Positions 35,527-44,146 of a stretch of DNA of 64,000 bases are shown here, piece by piece (the first letter of the stretch is position 1; each line of letters opens with the position of its first letter). Both the position numbers and the translations under genes were made by a program. The notes beneath the pieces were generated by a model, which saw only the letters and a list, made by a program, of their open reading frames with translations, had not been told where the DNA came from and searched no databases. This DNA comes from Cyanobacteria bacterium SZAS LIN-3 (GTDB lineage: Bacteria; Cyanobacteriota; Vampirovibrionia; Obscuribacterales; Obscuribacteraceae). The DNA is taken from NCBI GenBank assembly GCA_018266215.1, contig JAFEAV010000006.1, positions 62,001 to 126,000 of the forward strand. The letters are read 5' to 3'.

Positions 35527-35538
35527 ACTCTCGGTCAT

Positions 35539-36324
35539 TCAGGCAAGGTAAGGCGAATCATCACCTCTTGTAGGTTGACTGATCAGCGCGCCGTCACTAA
35601 ATCTGGTGGCAATGGTATTAAACCGGTCACGAGAATTAGGGCGGTAAGTAAGCCGTTCGATACGGTGCAGCGTAGCCTTCTCGTTGGAGATGGTGCGCCC
35701 CGGTCGCAGGTGGGCCAGCGCTAAGATGCGTCTGGCTCCGCCTTCGCCAAGCTGATTAATGATGTCGGCAATCAAGGCTGCACCATGCTCAGTCTTAATG
35801 CCGTAGCGCCTGGCTGTCTCCACCGACCGGTCGGCAAATTCGCGCGCCTTATCGATCTGGACTTGTTGAAATTCCGGATCGTGCAGGGCATTGCGCATCC
35901 TGCGCATCAGGTCATGGTTGCCGGCCATGTCAGCTTGTCTCACCCAGCTTTCCTTGAGCAGGTTGTGGGAGTACTTTCCAAACGTGCGGTCAAACTTTTC
36001 CGGGTTTTGATCGTGCATGGCTTTGAGCAGTGAGGGCATCTCGCCACAGCGTTGATTCCACTGGCGCACACCAATGCTGATGCCATGCCCGTTATCGTTG
36101 CGGTTGATATTCGTCAGAGAGCCTTCGTTGTGGCCAATTGCCTGGACGATGCGCCCGGACAGATCATCGCCGTAGAGAGCGGCGAATTTATTGACCTGTG
36201 CTGCCTGCGGGCCGGCGATATATGCGTCGCGATACAACATCGCGGCCGCACCCTCGTGGGCCTGGGCGAACACGCCATGATCCGAAGGCTGTGCAGCAGC
36301 CTCGTGCGGGTAGTCTGTTGGCAT
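35539..36324 (-). CDS. Possible lysozyme-fold glycoside hydrolase
   Basis: 261 residues. The centre has VQAIGHNEGSLTNINRNDNGHGISIGVRQWNQ (split: Glu67 in HNEGS and Asp77 in RNDNG), resembling the Glu...Asp active-site layout of lysozyme/chitosanase-like glycoside hydrolases with a following GxRQWNQ strand. The remainder is helical, as in that fold. There is no signal peptide, so export would need another route. Peptidoglycan or another polysaccharide would be the substrate; this is inference from fold-like patterns only. Its promoter region contains a TGTCA repeat at 36390. Confidence 0.6.
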   Translation of the reverse strand: MPTDYPHEAAAQPSDHGVFAQAHEGAAAMLYRDAYIAGPQAAQVNKFAALYGDDLSGRIVQAIGHNEGSLTNINRNDNGHGISIGVRQWNQRCGEMPSLLKAMHDQNPEKFDRTFGKYSHNLLKESWVRQADMAGNHDLMRRMRNALHDPEFQQVQIDKAREFADRSVETARRYGIKTEHGAALIADIINQLGEGGARRILALAHLRPGRTISNEKATLHRIERLTYRPNSRDRFNTIATRFSDGALISQPTRGDDSPYLA

Positions 36325-36389
36325 AATAAATGCTCGGACGGGGAAGAATATTAGTAATGGGTATCCATTTACACAATAACAATCAAGTC

Positions 36390-36405
36390 TGACAAATGTG
36401 TGACA
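36390..36405 (-). promoter_or_regulatory. PhoB-like TGTCA direct repeat in the 36.3-36.4 kb divergent region
   Basis: On the minus strand, TGTCA occurs twice 11 bp apart (plus-strand TGACA at 36390-36394 and 36401-36405), the half-site and spacing of PhoB boxes. It lies between two divergent genes starting at 36324 (minus) and 36449 (plus) and could serve either. Confidence 0.4.
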
Positions 36406-36448
36406 TCAAAATAAAATCGACTCCGGCACAAATGAGAGCAGCTGAGAT

Positions 36449-36979
36449 ATGAACGGAGACACCAGACTATCCGAAGCCCTGAAAGCCAATCCGGCAATCC
36501 TGGACTATATCGTCAGCCTCAATCCCCACGACTTTGACCGACTGCACAATCCTCTATTAGCAAAGGTGATGCCGCCGCGCATAACCCTGCGCAGAATTGC
36601 CGCCATGGTCAATATGCCGGTCTCCGAGCTGGTGACCAATTTGCACCGATTGGCCGGACTGCCCGACGCGACGACGGAAGACGAAAAAGCACTGCCCCAC
36701 TCATCGCCTGAACCGCCCGCGTGGTGGCAAAATACCGACATCAATAAAATCACCTGGGTGGACGTAACGCCTATTGATCTTGCACACGGCGATCCCATGC
36801 CGCCAATCAATATAGCCATTAACCGGAGCAAGCCCGGTGATGTCATCGGCATCAAGCACATGTGGGAGCCTCAGCCGTTCTACGACATCTGGCACAGTCG
36901 CGGTTTTGAATTCTGGTCGCAAAAACAAAAGGATGACCTGTGGCACATTTTCGTCCTCCGCCCACCGGCAACTGACTAA
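36449..36979 (+). CDS. DUF1858-DUF2249 protein
   Basis: 176 residues. The N-terminal ~70 residues fit DUF1858: LSEALKANPAILDYIVSLNPHDFDRLHNPLLAKVM and LRRIAAMVNMPVSELVTNLHRLAG, as in the ScdA/RIC N-terminal helical domain. The C-terminal ~75 residues fit DUF2249 (WVDVTPID ... PPINIAINRSKPGDVIGIKHMWEPQPFYDIWHSRGFEFWSQ), a TusA/SirA-like fold. This pair of domains is often linked with nitrogen-oxide or redox metabolism genes. The final 4 bp overlap the convergent lipoprotein gene. Confidence 0.82.
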   Translation: MNGDTRLSEALKANPAILDYIVSLNPHDFDRLHNPLLAKVMPPRITLRRIAAMVNMPVSELVTNLHRLAGLPDATTEDEKALPHSSPEPPAWWQNTDINKITWVDVTPIDLAHGDPMPPINIAINRSKPGDVIGIKHMWEPQPFYDIWHSRGFEFWSQKQKDDLWHIFVLRPPATD

Positions 36980-39240
36980 AGCGTGGTCTCGCCCACAAAG
37001 TCAATCTCAGTGCCGGTGCTGACGGGCTTGAGCAAAAATTTGGATATTTTCACCGCCTGCAGTTTTCCGCCTTCACTGTGGGAAAACACTTTCAGGGTAC
37101 CTTTATGGTCAAGGGGCATGATGCGGGTACCATTGAACGGCGAGCACTTGTTGAGGTAATCCGAAATCACCGATGTCTCAGCCTTCCGTATAATGCCGCC
37201 GGATACCTCACTCCAATCAATGTCGATGTCCTTAGGCAGCGGCATTTTCAATACCAGGTCATAAGCCACATCGCTGTCGGCAAGAGTTTTATTGGGGAGG
37301 AAGCTGAATTTGATTGAACCGGATCCGGTACAGGGAGCTGTGGCACGCCAGGGTTTGGTATCCCATTTCTTAGCATCTTTTTTGAACGCCGCCAGCAGGC
37401 CGGCTTTTTTGATTGTGCCGTTCACTTCCACATCAGCACTGACTTTAAAATCAGCCTTGTCTGGAGACGTTAAGTTGAGATTCTGCATCAACGGTTTGCG
37501 CACAATCAACTTTGTCACTTTTGCGTCCTTGTAGCGCCACTTTTTCTCCTCAAAAATTTCTTTATTAAAATCGATACTTTTTTCTTCCGGCAGCTGCTTT
37601 TTGATCATCGAAGCAATGGTGCCTTTTGGCAGCACAATTGAGCACCCATCGAGGGTCATGACGGCGTTGTCCCCGGGCAATATCCTGAAAGCCTGCACCT
37701 TAACATCAGCCGGAGTGTCTCCGAGAAGCTGACACTGAGCGATGGCAAAATTAGCGTTACCGCTCAATTTCACCTCCTCGGCCATGTCCACGATTACCTG
37801 ACCGTCAAGGCGGCTGAAATCCAGCACCGGGCCCTGAGAATTGCTCAATTTAGCGTTCCCCAATTTGACCGACAGGGGAATAGTGCCGTGCATTTTTGCA
37901 CCGGGTCTCTCTTTACTGAGAGCCAGAGACATACCTTTTGTAATCGAGATTGTCGAAGCCCCCTCGGCCAGGAGCTTGAATAGACGCTTGCCGTTACTCC
38001 ACTCAAAGGATCTGAGACCGGATGTGCCCTCAGCGAGATTAAAATTGAGCTCACCGGATTTGGTGAAGTCGATTGATCCCAGCTTTGCATCAGAAAGAGC
38101 AAGCTTGATCGATGTCCTGGGCCTTTTGATATCGATATCGGCAATCTCAGCGACAGGAGCAGGTGTGGTGAAAGAGATGCCATGCCCGGTTGTGTCATTG
38201 AAAAGAGAAAGTCTGGTATTCTCCGCCGCCGGAAAAACAGCATCTACTGAATAGGTTGGAAAATTGAGCATCAGATGGGTATTCGTCAGCGCCATAAGAG
38301 CATCAAAATGATAGCTGGACGGCACATTCTCGGCTTCATAATTAGCCCAGTCAAATTTATTGATTCTGATGAGCGAGGTATCAGAGTGCGACTGCGATGT
38401 TTTATCCCGACCAAACTTGTAAGTACAATCCTTGAGCGTAATGTGCGGAGCCGGACGCATGGGCAAAGGAGAAAGAGTGAGCACACGATTTTTGCGCTCC
38501 ACGGCCACAGTATCGTCGAGTATCCCGCCATTAAATACGGTATCAACCTTATCCGTGATGTAGGCCGAGCCCGGCGCAAAATTCAATTTAAACTGACAGG
38601 TGCCGCGATAATCCAGATTTTTATCGACCGTCAGATTCAGCATCTTCACCGACGAATCACCGACCACATGCAGTTTATTTTTGCCCATCTGCATCATCGC
38701 ATCAGGACGCAGGGTCAGATTAGCGCTTTCAATATGCATCGTACTGATCATCTTTTGAACGTCACCGCCCTCGGATTGATTGAGCATTTGAAACTGCAAC
38801 ATATTGAAGAGGAAGCTGCCCATAAGACCGACCAGATCAACTTCGCCCGAGATTTTGCCATGGTCCAGCAATATTGTCTTGGGCAATGAGACCTTACCCA
38901 GCTGCAAGGGCACAGTCGTATCCAGCCGGCCGCTTGCCTCAGCGGTACTGATTTCGTCCGGATTTTTAATGGGCAACTGCAATGAGAACTGAAACTTTGT
39001 GCCGGGCAAGACCGTTACAGGGTTATTACTCAGAGTGTAAGTACCGGGCGCAAACTCCCCACTGGCGACGATATCGACCTTGTCGGTTGCCACGGTCAGC
39101 TGCTTGATAATCGGATCCTTGACCCGCAAGGTAAGATCAACCTTGATTGTGTGCAACTCAGGCTTGGGCGCTGAAGAACAACCAGCTGTACCGGCAATTG
39201 TAAAGAGCAGCATGGCAATCGCCAGGCAGCAAGAGCGCAT
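36976..39240 (-). CDS. Large lipoprotein of unknown function
   Basis: 754 residues from ATG 39240 with GAGG 7 nt upstream. A signal peptide ending in lipobox TAGC (Cys21) marks it as a lipoprotein. The mature part is long, beta-rich and without helices, with repeated strand-turn units such as LGKVSLPKTILLDHGKISGEVDL and VKLGNAKLSNSQGPVLDFSRLDGQVIVDM, giving an AsmA- or lipid-transfer-like appearance. I cannot assign a family. A role at the outer membrane or in envelope transport is inference only. Confidence 0.78.
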   Translation of the reverse strand: MRSCCLAIAMLLFTIAGTAGCSSAPKPELHTIKVDLTLRVKDPIIKQLTVATDKVDIVASGEFAPGTYTLSNNPVTVLPGTKFQFSLQLPIKNPDEISTAEASGRLDTTVPLQLGKVSLPKTILLDHGKISGEVDLVGLMGSFLFNMLQFQMLNQSEGGDVQKMISTMHIESANLTLRPDAMMQMGKNKLHVVGDSSVKMLNLTVDKNLDYRGTCQFKLNFAPGSAYITDKVDTVFNGGILDDTVAVERKNRVLTLSPLPMRPAPHITLKDCTYKFGRDKTSQSHSDTSLIRINKFDWANYEAENVPSSYHFDALMALTNTHLMLNFPTYSVDAVFPAAENTRLSLFNDTTGHGISFTTPAPVAEIADIDIKRPRTSIKLALSDAKLGSIDFTKSGELNFNLAEGTSGLRSFEWSNGKRLFKLLAEGASTISITKGMSLALSKERPGAKMHGTIPLSVKLGNAKLSNSQGPVLDFSRLDGQVIVDMAEEVKLSGNANFAIAQCQLLGDTPADVKVQAFRILPGDNAVMTLDGCSIVLPKGTIASMIKKQLPEEKSIDFNKEIFEEKKWRYKDAKVTKLIVRKPLMQNLNLTSPDKADFKVSADVEVNGTIKKAGLLAAFKKDAKKWDTKPWRATAPCTGSGSIKFSFLPNKTLADSDVAYDLVLKMPLPKDIDIDWSEVSGGIIRKAETSVISDYLNKCSPFNGTRIMPLDHKGTLKVFSHSEGGKLQAVKISKFLLKPVSTGTEIDFVGETTL

Positions 39241-39284
39241 CAACACACCTCAGAGGGAATCCAGCTCAGCAGGCAGTATACCGA

Positions 39285-39767
39285 CTAAATGTTATTGGAC
39301 TCAAGTCCATCGGACCGAGCCTCATCCGCTGCCCTTGCTTCGGGTGGAAGCGGGCGCAAAGTCTTGAGATTAGGCCGGCGAGGCTCATATGCGTGGCGCA
39401 GCAGGATGCGGCGCACAGCTTCAGCACTGAAAGGCTTTTGTATAAGGCCGTCCATGCCCGCCCGAAGGACTTTTTGCTCAATCAATCCGATCGGCTCACC
39501 GTCAGGGTTGACCATGGCAACGACCGGCGTTTGAGAACTGGCATCCAGTTCCAGTCTCTTCAGCTGGCGAACGCATTCATAGCTGTCCATGTCCGGCAAG
39601 TTGAGAGAGAGCAAAATCACGGCATACTTCTGATCTCGCACAGCTGCAAGCGCTTCCTGCGCAGACCTGGCGCCGGTGGCGGAAAAATCGAACTGGGCCA
39701 GTATGTTCTTAATCGCGTCTTGGTCACGATCGTTGTCGTCGACAACTAATATCGATGGTAATGGCAT
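39285..39767 (-). CDS. Receiver-domain protein lacking the phospho-acceptor Asp
   Basis: 160 residues, single CheY-like receiver. The acidic pair D10/D11 (VVDDND) and the conserved Lys in LIQKPFSAEAV are present. The phospho-acceptor position, normally Asp in a LLDLNLPDMDG context, is Ser54 (LLSLNLPDMD), and the usual Thr/Ser switch position reads Val in VVAMVN. The domain therefore probably does not accept phosphate on Asp and acts as a pseudo-receiver or by another signal. The last ~25 residues are an Arg/Pro/Glu-rich tail. The next minus-strand start, downstream, is the lipoprotein at 39240. Confidence 0.88.
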   Translation of the reverse strand: MPLPSILVVDDNDRDQDAIKNILAQFDFSATGARSAQEALAAVRDQKYAVILLSLNLPDMDSYECVRQLKRLELDASSQTPVVAMVNPDGEPIGLIEQKVLRAGMDGLIQKPFSAEAVRRILLRHAYEPRRPNLKTLRPLPPEARAADEARSDGLESNNI

Positions 39768-39846
39768 TGGAATCCTGAGTTGGCCAGACAGTCTGCCAAA
39801 TTAGAGGGTATTCTCACCCATTTGTTCCCGCTTATTCTAATCCTCT

Positions 39847-40569
39847 TCAAGAAGGTTCACTGGCTGATTTCTGTCCATGCACTAAAGTCAGTTGACGATA
39901 TGCATGAGCACTGATCAATTGCACCCAGATCATCACCGGCATGAGAATAATCGGGACGGTCCACCGGATCATGTGCTTAAACTCCAGATGCAGGGCCTTG
40001 CCGACAAAATATGAAGGCACACCGAGGAAGATCCCGCCGACTATGCCAAATACAAGGGCAGCCAGAACCATCACCCAAAATAGGCCGAAAACCTGCCAGC
40101 GATAGCCTTTCGACAGCTGCGAACTTCGCCTCATTGCATCAAGAGGTGACTTATTGTCTTCCACCAGACAGAACATACAAAATGCAAAATGTATGGTGGC
40201 CAAGACGCCGGGCACAAGAAGACAGAAGTAGCCGAGCACCATGGCAGTGTTGACGCAGAGATTGAGAAGGAACACCTTGCCGGTCAGGCCCGCTTTACTG
40301 AAGAGTTCGGCATAGACAGGCTCACGACCGTCTACCAGACCAAGTTGCACGGCGGCAAATCCGCCCGCCAGAGGCAGAGCGCAGAGGGCAGCCAGCCAGG
40401 GACCGAAGGGCTGTGGCAGGAGGCAGGACCCGACCAGGCTGAGGGCCGTGAGTGGTAATTGCAGAGCAAAAAGAAAGGAAAACTTACGGACGAAGGTCTT
40501 GTTCGCGTATTCTATCGCCGAACCAACAGAGAACTGGGCGGCAGCGCCGCCTTGCATGGCATCCTGCAT
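39847..40569 (-). CDS. Multi-pass membrane protein (DUF975/YciC-like)
   Basis: 240 residues from ATG 40569; a TTG at 40599 with AGGG upstream is an alternative. About six transmembrane helices are visible. The central block LLVPGVLATIHFAFCMFCLVEDNKSPLDAMRRSSQLSKGYRWQVFGL is typical of DUF975/YciC-like membrane proteins, with its P-x-x-A-x-x-R-S cytoplasmic turn. Function in these families is unknown. No operon partner is obvious. Confidence 0.82.
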   Translation of the reverse strand: MQDAMQGGAAAQFSVGSAIEYANKTFVRKFSFLFALQLPLTALSLVGSCLLPQPFGPWLAALCALPLAGGFAAVQLGLVDGREPVYAELFSKAGLTGKVFLLNLCVNTAMVLGYFCLLVPGVLATIHFAFCMFCLVEDNKSPLDAMRRSSQLSKGYRWQVFGLFWVMVLAALVFGIVGGIFLGVPSYFVGKALHLEFKHMIRWTVPIILMPVMIWVQLISAHAYRQLTLVHGQKSASEPS

Positions 40570-40626
40570 GGAAATATTGCCCCGGGAAGGTGGAACCAAA
40601 GGATACCCTGATCATTTGACAGTTTA

Positions 40627-40851
40627 TCAGTTGCTCCTGGCCCTGTCTTCCCCGGCGGTGCAGCATTTCGCCTCGACCACCCCATCGGGGTAGTCACGAT
40701 TGGTCAAACGGACGGCGCCGCAGTGAAAAATTTCACGCTGCCCAACCTCTATTGTAATGGACCTCCCCTTCTGACCAAGCGGCTTGACGGCTCTCTCGGG
40801 GGCGGTTGCCTTTAATGGGGCTTTGCAAAGGGGGCAGGTAGGCTCCGACAT
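40627..40851 (-). CDS. Small zinc-ribbon-like protein
   Basis: 74 residues from ATG 40851; the frame is open to 40947. CPLCKAPL at the N-terminus and FHCGAVR, then KCC, later give a set of cysteines that could bind zinc. No family is recognised. It lies upstream of the membrane protein at 39847 in the same direction, with a 57-bp gap. Coding status is supported mainly by the CxxC motif and position. Confidence 0.5.
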   Translation of the reverse strand: MSEPTCPLCKAPLKATAPERAVKPLGQKGRSITIEVGQREIFHCGAVRLTNRDYPDGVVEAKCCTAGEDRARSN

Positions 40852-41019
40852 GATAATCAGCATCCTCGTTATGGTCTTACTTATTAGGTAATAGACCGGA
40901 ACCAGGATGTCCGGTTCCCAGCAGCGCTCATATAATGATGTTTTCAATCAGGAACAAATTTGCTCCTCAGGCCTCGTATAAAGTGGCAGCCAAATTACTA
41001 GGGTTGTGGAGGACCGAGA

Positions 41020-41313
41020 ATGTCAGAAAAGCCGGACGACAATTTATATATTTCATTAGGGAAAGTAATTCTGCAAAGGCGGAAGGACTTGGGTCTCTCC
41101 CAGGAACAGTTAGCGAAACGCGCCAATGTAGATAGAGCCTTTCTCAGCGCTGTAGAGCGGGGCAAAAGACAACCAAGCTTCGGCACCGTAAGTAAAGTAG
41201 CTTCGGGCCTGGATATACGCTATTCGCAACTGATCAAACTGTGCGAAAGCGCACTGGAAATGATGAGCAATGCAGCGTCACAGCCGTCCATAACGCAATC
41301 AAGCCTCAATTAA
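41020..41313 (+). CDS. XRE-family HTH regulator
   Basis: 97 residues; GGAGGA precedes ATG 41020. A single Cro/C1-type helix-turn-helix occupies residues 10-65: LGKVILQRRKDLGLSQEQLAKRANVDRAFLSAVERGKRQPSFGTVSKVASGL, with the classical sLSqeqlA and aflSxvErGkr blocks. It is short with no extra domain. It is followed 62 bp later by a zincin gene, an arrangement like ImmA/IrrE partners, in which a protease cuts or modulates the regulator. Confidence 0.9.
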   Translation: MSEKPDDNLYISLGKVILQRRKDLGLSQEQLAKRANVDRAFLSAVERGKRQPSFGTVSKVASGLDIRYSQLIKLCESALEMMSNAASQPSITQSSLN

Positions 41314-41375
41314 ACAGGATCAAAACCATAAATCACGTCGGCCTCATTCACTGAAAGGTGAAAGGGGTCGATCTG

Positions 41376-42032
41376 ATGCCATGGGTTGAGGGGGTTCACT
41401 GTAGAATATTACTGCTACAGAACCCTTCAAAACTCAGGAAAGCCTCAGCGCGGGCCATGCTCACCGACAATATCCCCAAGAAAATAAGTGAGTCCAGGGA
41501 GTACTGGCGAAGCGACGCCATAAACACAGTTGCCCTGCCCCCGGTGGAAAGTCTGCGATTGCAGGCAGAGAGACTCAAGGTCGGCCTGAAGGAAGAAAAC
41601 AAAAAAGAAGTGCAGTCAGCATGCACAGCCATGCTCAAAGAATTATCGACTTTTTACGGGGTCGAAAAACCGTCCATCCGTATATTGAGCGCCCGCCCGG
41701 TAGAGATTAGCGAAGACTGGGCTGAGGAATTATTCGGTGACTATGATCCAGAGACAATGAAAATCAGACTGTGGATGCGCACAGCGATAAAAAAGAAAGC
41801 CACCTCCTATGGTGTGCTGCTCAGTACATTCTGTCATGAATTTTTTCACCACCTGGATGTGGTTGCCATGGAATTGCCGAACACGTTCCACACCAGAGGT
41901 TTTTATGAGCGAGTCGGTTTGCTCTATCACCATATCCAGGACACGCCGGTGCGCAAAATTGTCTGGCATAAAAACAAAGACGGCACTTATAGAGTAGACT
42001 GGGCGCGAACAATGACAAGAATACCAGGCTGA
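41376..42032 (+). CDS. Predicted zinc metallopeptidase (HExxH), next to an XRE regulator
   Basis: 218 residues from ATG 41376, with AAAGGGG 8 nt upstream; GTG 41358 is in frame. The zinc motif HEFFHHLD starts at residue 154, and a downstream H-T-R-G-F-Y-E-R block (His172) could give the third ligand. The N-terminal half is basic and helical. No signal peptide. It resembles a small conserved zincin family, not classical ImmA. Adjacent to the XRE gene, it may process that regulator, but the sequence does not prove it. Confidence 0.8.
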   Translation: MPWVEGVHCRILLLQNPSKLRKASARAMLTDNIPKKISESREYWRSDAINTVALPPVESLRLQAERLKVGLKEENKKEVQSACTAMLKELSTFYGVEKPSIRILSARPVEISEDWAEELFGDYDPETMKIRLWMRTAIKKKATSYGVLLSTFCHEFFHHLDVVAMELPNTFHTRGFYERVGLLYHHIQDTPVRKIVWHKNKDGTYRVDWARTMTRIPG

Positions 42033-42041
42033 TAGCAGGCT

Positions 42042-43208
42042 TTATTTGCGCCCGGGCGCACGGCGCCCAAAAGTGAGTAGCAGGAACAGCACAGCCGCAC
42101 CGAGCAGACTGTAGCCCAGCAGAGGACGCGCCAGCATCCAGGCAAAACCAACCACGATCAAACTCACGGACCAGGACAGACCCAGAGCCATGAAAAACAC
42201 GCCTAGACCGGCGATATCGCCGACAAAGGGAATGATGCTAAGCACGGCCGACAGCGGGGCGGCCATCAAAAGCAAACCGATGAACATGATGAAGATGCCC
42301 AGCACTCGCAGCGCCCATGTCATCACCTGACTTTGAGATTCGGCACCTTGAAGCAGTTTATCGCTGGAGACAAGGCCTTCCTCCATCAAGTCGAATGTAG
42401 TGCCGCCGCCACCCTTGAAGGGCGTTAGACTGCCCTGAGACTGCACGGCAATCAGAGAGTACTGACGATTGGCAGGCACATAGGAGAAGAACACTTTTTC
42501 GTCGCCGACGACAGGCAGTGCCGGATCGTCGCCTATATAAAAACCGTTATCGCAAACTCTGATTTTATGAAAAGCGGAAGCCGGCAGATTAGCCGTGTCT
42601 TGGCCGCGCGGGGGTACGTATGCAGTAACAGACGGGACCTCCTCCAGTAATTTTGCACTGAGATGATAAGCACCGATTGTGGCATCACCGGCGGTGTACT
42701 GGTGCGGTGGAAATTTGAACGAATCAGGATTTTCATGACCGGATCTACGCTTGAAGGATGCAGACTTTATAAGGTCTTCGTCCCATTGCTTCGAATATGT
42801 ATAGGTCGTGACCGTCTCTGAGCCTCCGCCCACTTTCTTCTCGGTGTCGGAGTTACTGTCTTCAGTCCACTGATACATCGCCGATTTGCGAATCATTCTC
42901 AAAGCCCTGAGCTTAATATCAAAGTCATGGTCCTCAAGGTCCTGCTTAGTGACAACCATGCCAGTCATATACAGGAGCTTTCCCTCATTGGCCGGGTTCA
43001 ACGCCGTCGGCGAGACCGAGATGATGTCCCTGGCGGCCGCCTGAAGGGATTGATGGTCTTTTACGGCCCGTCCTTCATTCCAGACTTCGAGATAGACGGC
43101 CCCGACAAAAAAGACAAAACCAAAAAATGCAGCAAAAAAGGAGCCCGCAATGTTGTCACCGAGAGATTGCCGCGTCCTCTCCACGTACATATCATCAATT
43201 CCTGACAT
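42042..43208 (-). CDS. TMEM43/LUMA-family membrane protein
   Basis: 388 residues; GAGGT precedes ATG 43208. One N-terminal transmembrane helix (about 20-42) is followed by a large non-cytoplasmic domain and a cluster of three to four C-terminal helices (about 295-382). The AVKDHQSLQAAARDIISVSP start and the EGKLLYMTGMVVTKQDLEDHDFDIKLRALRMIRKSAMYQWTE section match TMEM43, whose human member is a nuclear-envelope/ER protein. Function in bacteria is unknown. Length agrees with the family. Confidence 0.88.
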   Translation of the reverse strand: MSGIDDMYVERTRQSLGDNIAGSFFAAFFGFVFFVGAVYLEVWNEGRAVKDHQSLQAAARDIISVSPTALNPANEGKLLYMTGMVVTKQDLEDHDFDIKLRALRMIRKSAMYQWTEDSNSDTEKKVGGGSETVTTYTYSKQWDEDLIKSASFKRRSGHENPDSFKFPPHQYTAGDATIGAYHLSAKLLEEVPSVTAYVPPRGQDTANLPASAFHKIRVCDNGFYIGDDPALPVVGDEKVFFSYVPANRQYSLIAVQSQGSLTPFKGGGGTTFDLMEEGLVSSDKLLQGAESQSQVMTWALRVLGIFIMFIGLLLMAAPLSAVLSIIPFVGDIAGLGVFFMALGLSWSVSLIVVGFAWMLARPLLGYSLLGAAVLFLLLTFGRRAPGRK

Positions 43209-43430
43209 TCAAACCTCGCATAACATACAAAGGGAAATACCACTCACTCGGATAAGATCGTTTCGTTTCGCCTGCGCAATTCTTTTTGCGTTGTATGCTT
43301 TGCTTCTACCAATCTAGGCAATGGCGGGGCACCTGTGCCGGCTTTTTAGAATGGCTTAAGAGTCAATGTTGTGCAGCCTACATTTTACGGTAAACTACTG
43401 GGGCACTAACCCACACGAGGACTCATTCTC

Positions 43431-43886
43431 ATGGATGACAAGGACAAACTACAGGCGATAAATATTCTCAATAAGATCATGGAATTGGAACTCGCCGGCG
43501 TAGTTCGCTACACGCACTATTCGCTGATGGTGTATGGCTACAATCGCATCCCCATCGTGGGCTGGCTCAAGAGCAACGCCGATGAAAGTCTGCTGCACGC
43601 GCATAAAGCCGGGGAACTGGTAACACTGTTGGGCGGCCACCCATCCCTGAAAATTGGTCCTTTGCTCGAAACCGAAAGACACGATCTTGGTGATATTTTG
43701 CGTGAGAGCCTGGAGCATGAGAAGGCTTCGATCAGTGCTTACTATGAGCTTCTGAAAGCATCGGAAGGCAAATCAGTTTTGCTGGAAGAATATGCCCGCG
43801 AAATGATCATGGGTGAAGAAATCCACCTGGACGAAGTCAACAAAATGCTGCGAAAACCGGGTGATATTCAACCTTTCCACGACTAA
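43431..43886 (+). CDS. Bacterioferritin-like / ferritin-like protein
   Basis: 151 residues; GAGGA precedes ATG 43431. Four-helix ferritin-like pattern: IMELELAGVVRYTHYSL, LLHAHKAGELVTLLGGHPS, LEHEKASISAYYELL and EEIHLDEVNKML. E129-x-x-H132 and H56 fit the ferroxidase pattern, whereas the Glu three residues before H56 is Ser53 with a Glu one residue earlier, so the di-iron site may be altered. Methionine haem ligands are not evident. Likely role is iron storage or detoxification. It ends at an excellent terminator. Confidence 0.85.
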   Translation: MDDKDKLQAINILNKIMELELAGVVRYTHYSLMVYGYNRIPIVGWLKSNADESLLHAHKAGELVTLLGGHPSLKIGPLLETERHDLGDILRESLEHEKASISAYYELLKASEGKSVLLEEYAREMIMGEEIHLDEVNKMLRKPGDIQPFHD

Positions 43887-43926
43887 TTAGTGCAATCACC
43901 GGCGGGCTCAATCGACCCTCTGAAAG

Positions 43927-43967
43927 AAAGACACGACCTTCCGGAACGGCGCGGGTCGTGTCTTTTT
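43927..43967 (+). terminator. Intrinsic terminator of the ferritin-like gene
   Basis: AAAGACACGACC (43927-43938) pairs over 12 bp with GGTCGTGTCTTT (43954-43965), with a 15-nt loop and a T run. It starts 40 nt after the stop codon. Confidence 0.93.
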
Positions 43968-44146
43968 ATGATCAATTCAGTGGGCACATACGCACCAAAA
44001 AATTAAGGCAGTACTAAATGTGGTGGCACGCCCCGATTTTCTCCTGCAAGCAATAATTCTTGTAGTGTTGTATACTTATATTAGAGTTAGCAAGTAAGTT
44101 GGTTAACCGAAGTGGCTATACTTTATGAAAGCGGACTCAACGCCCG

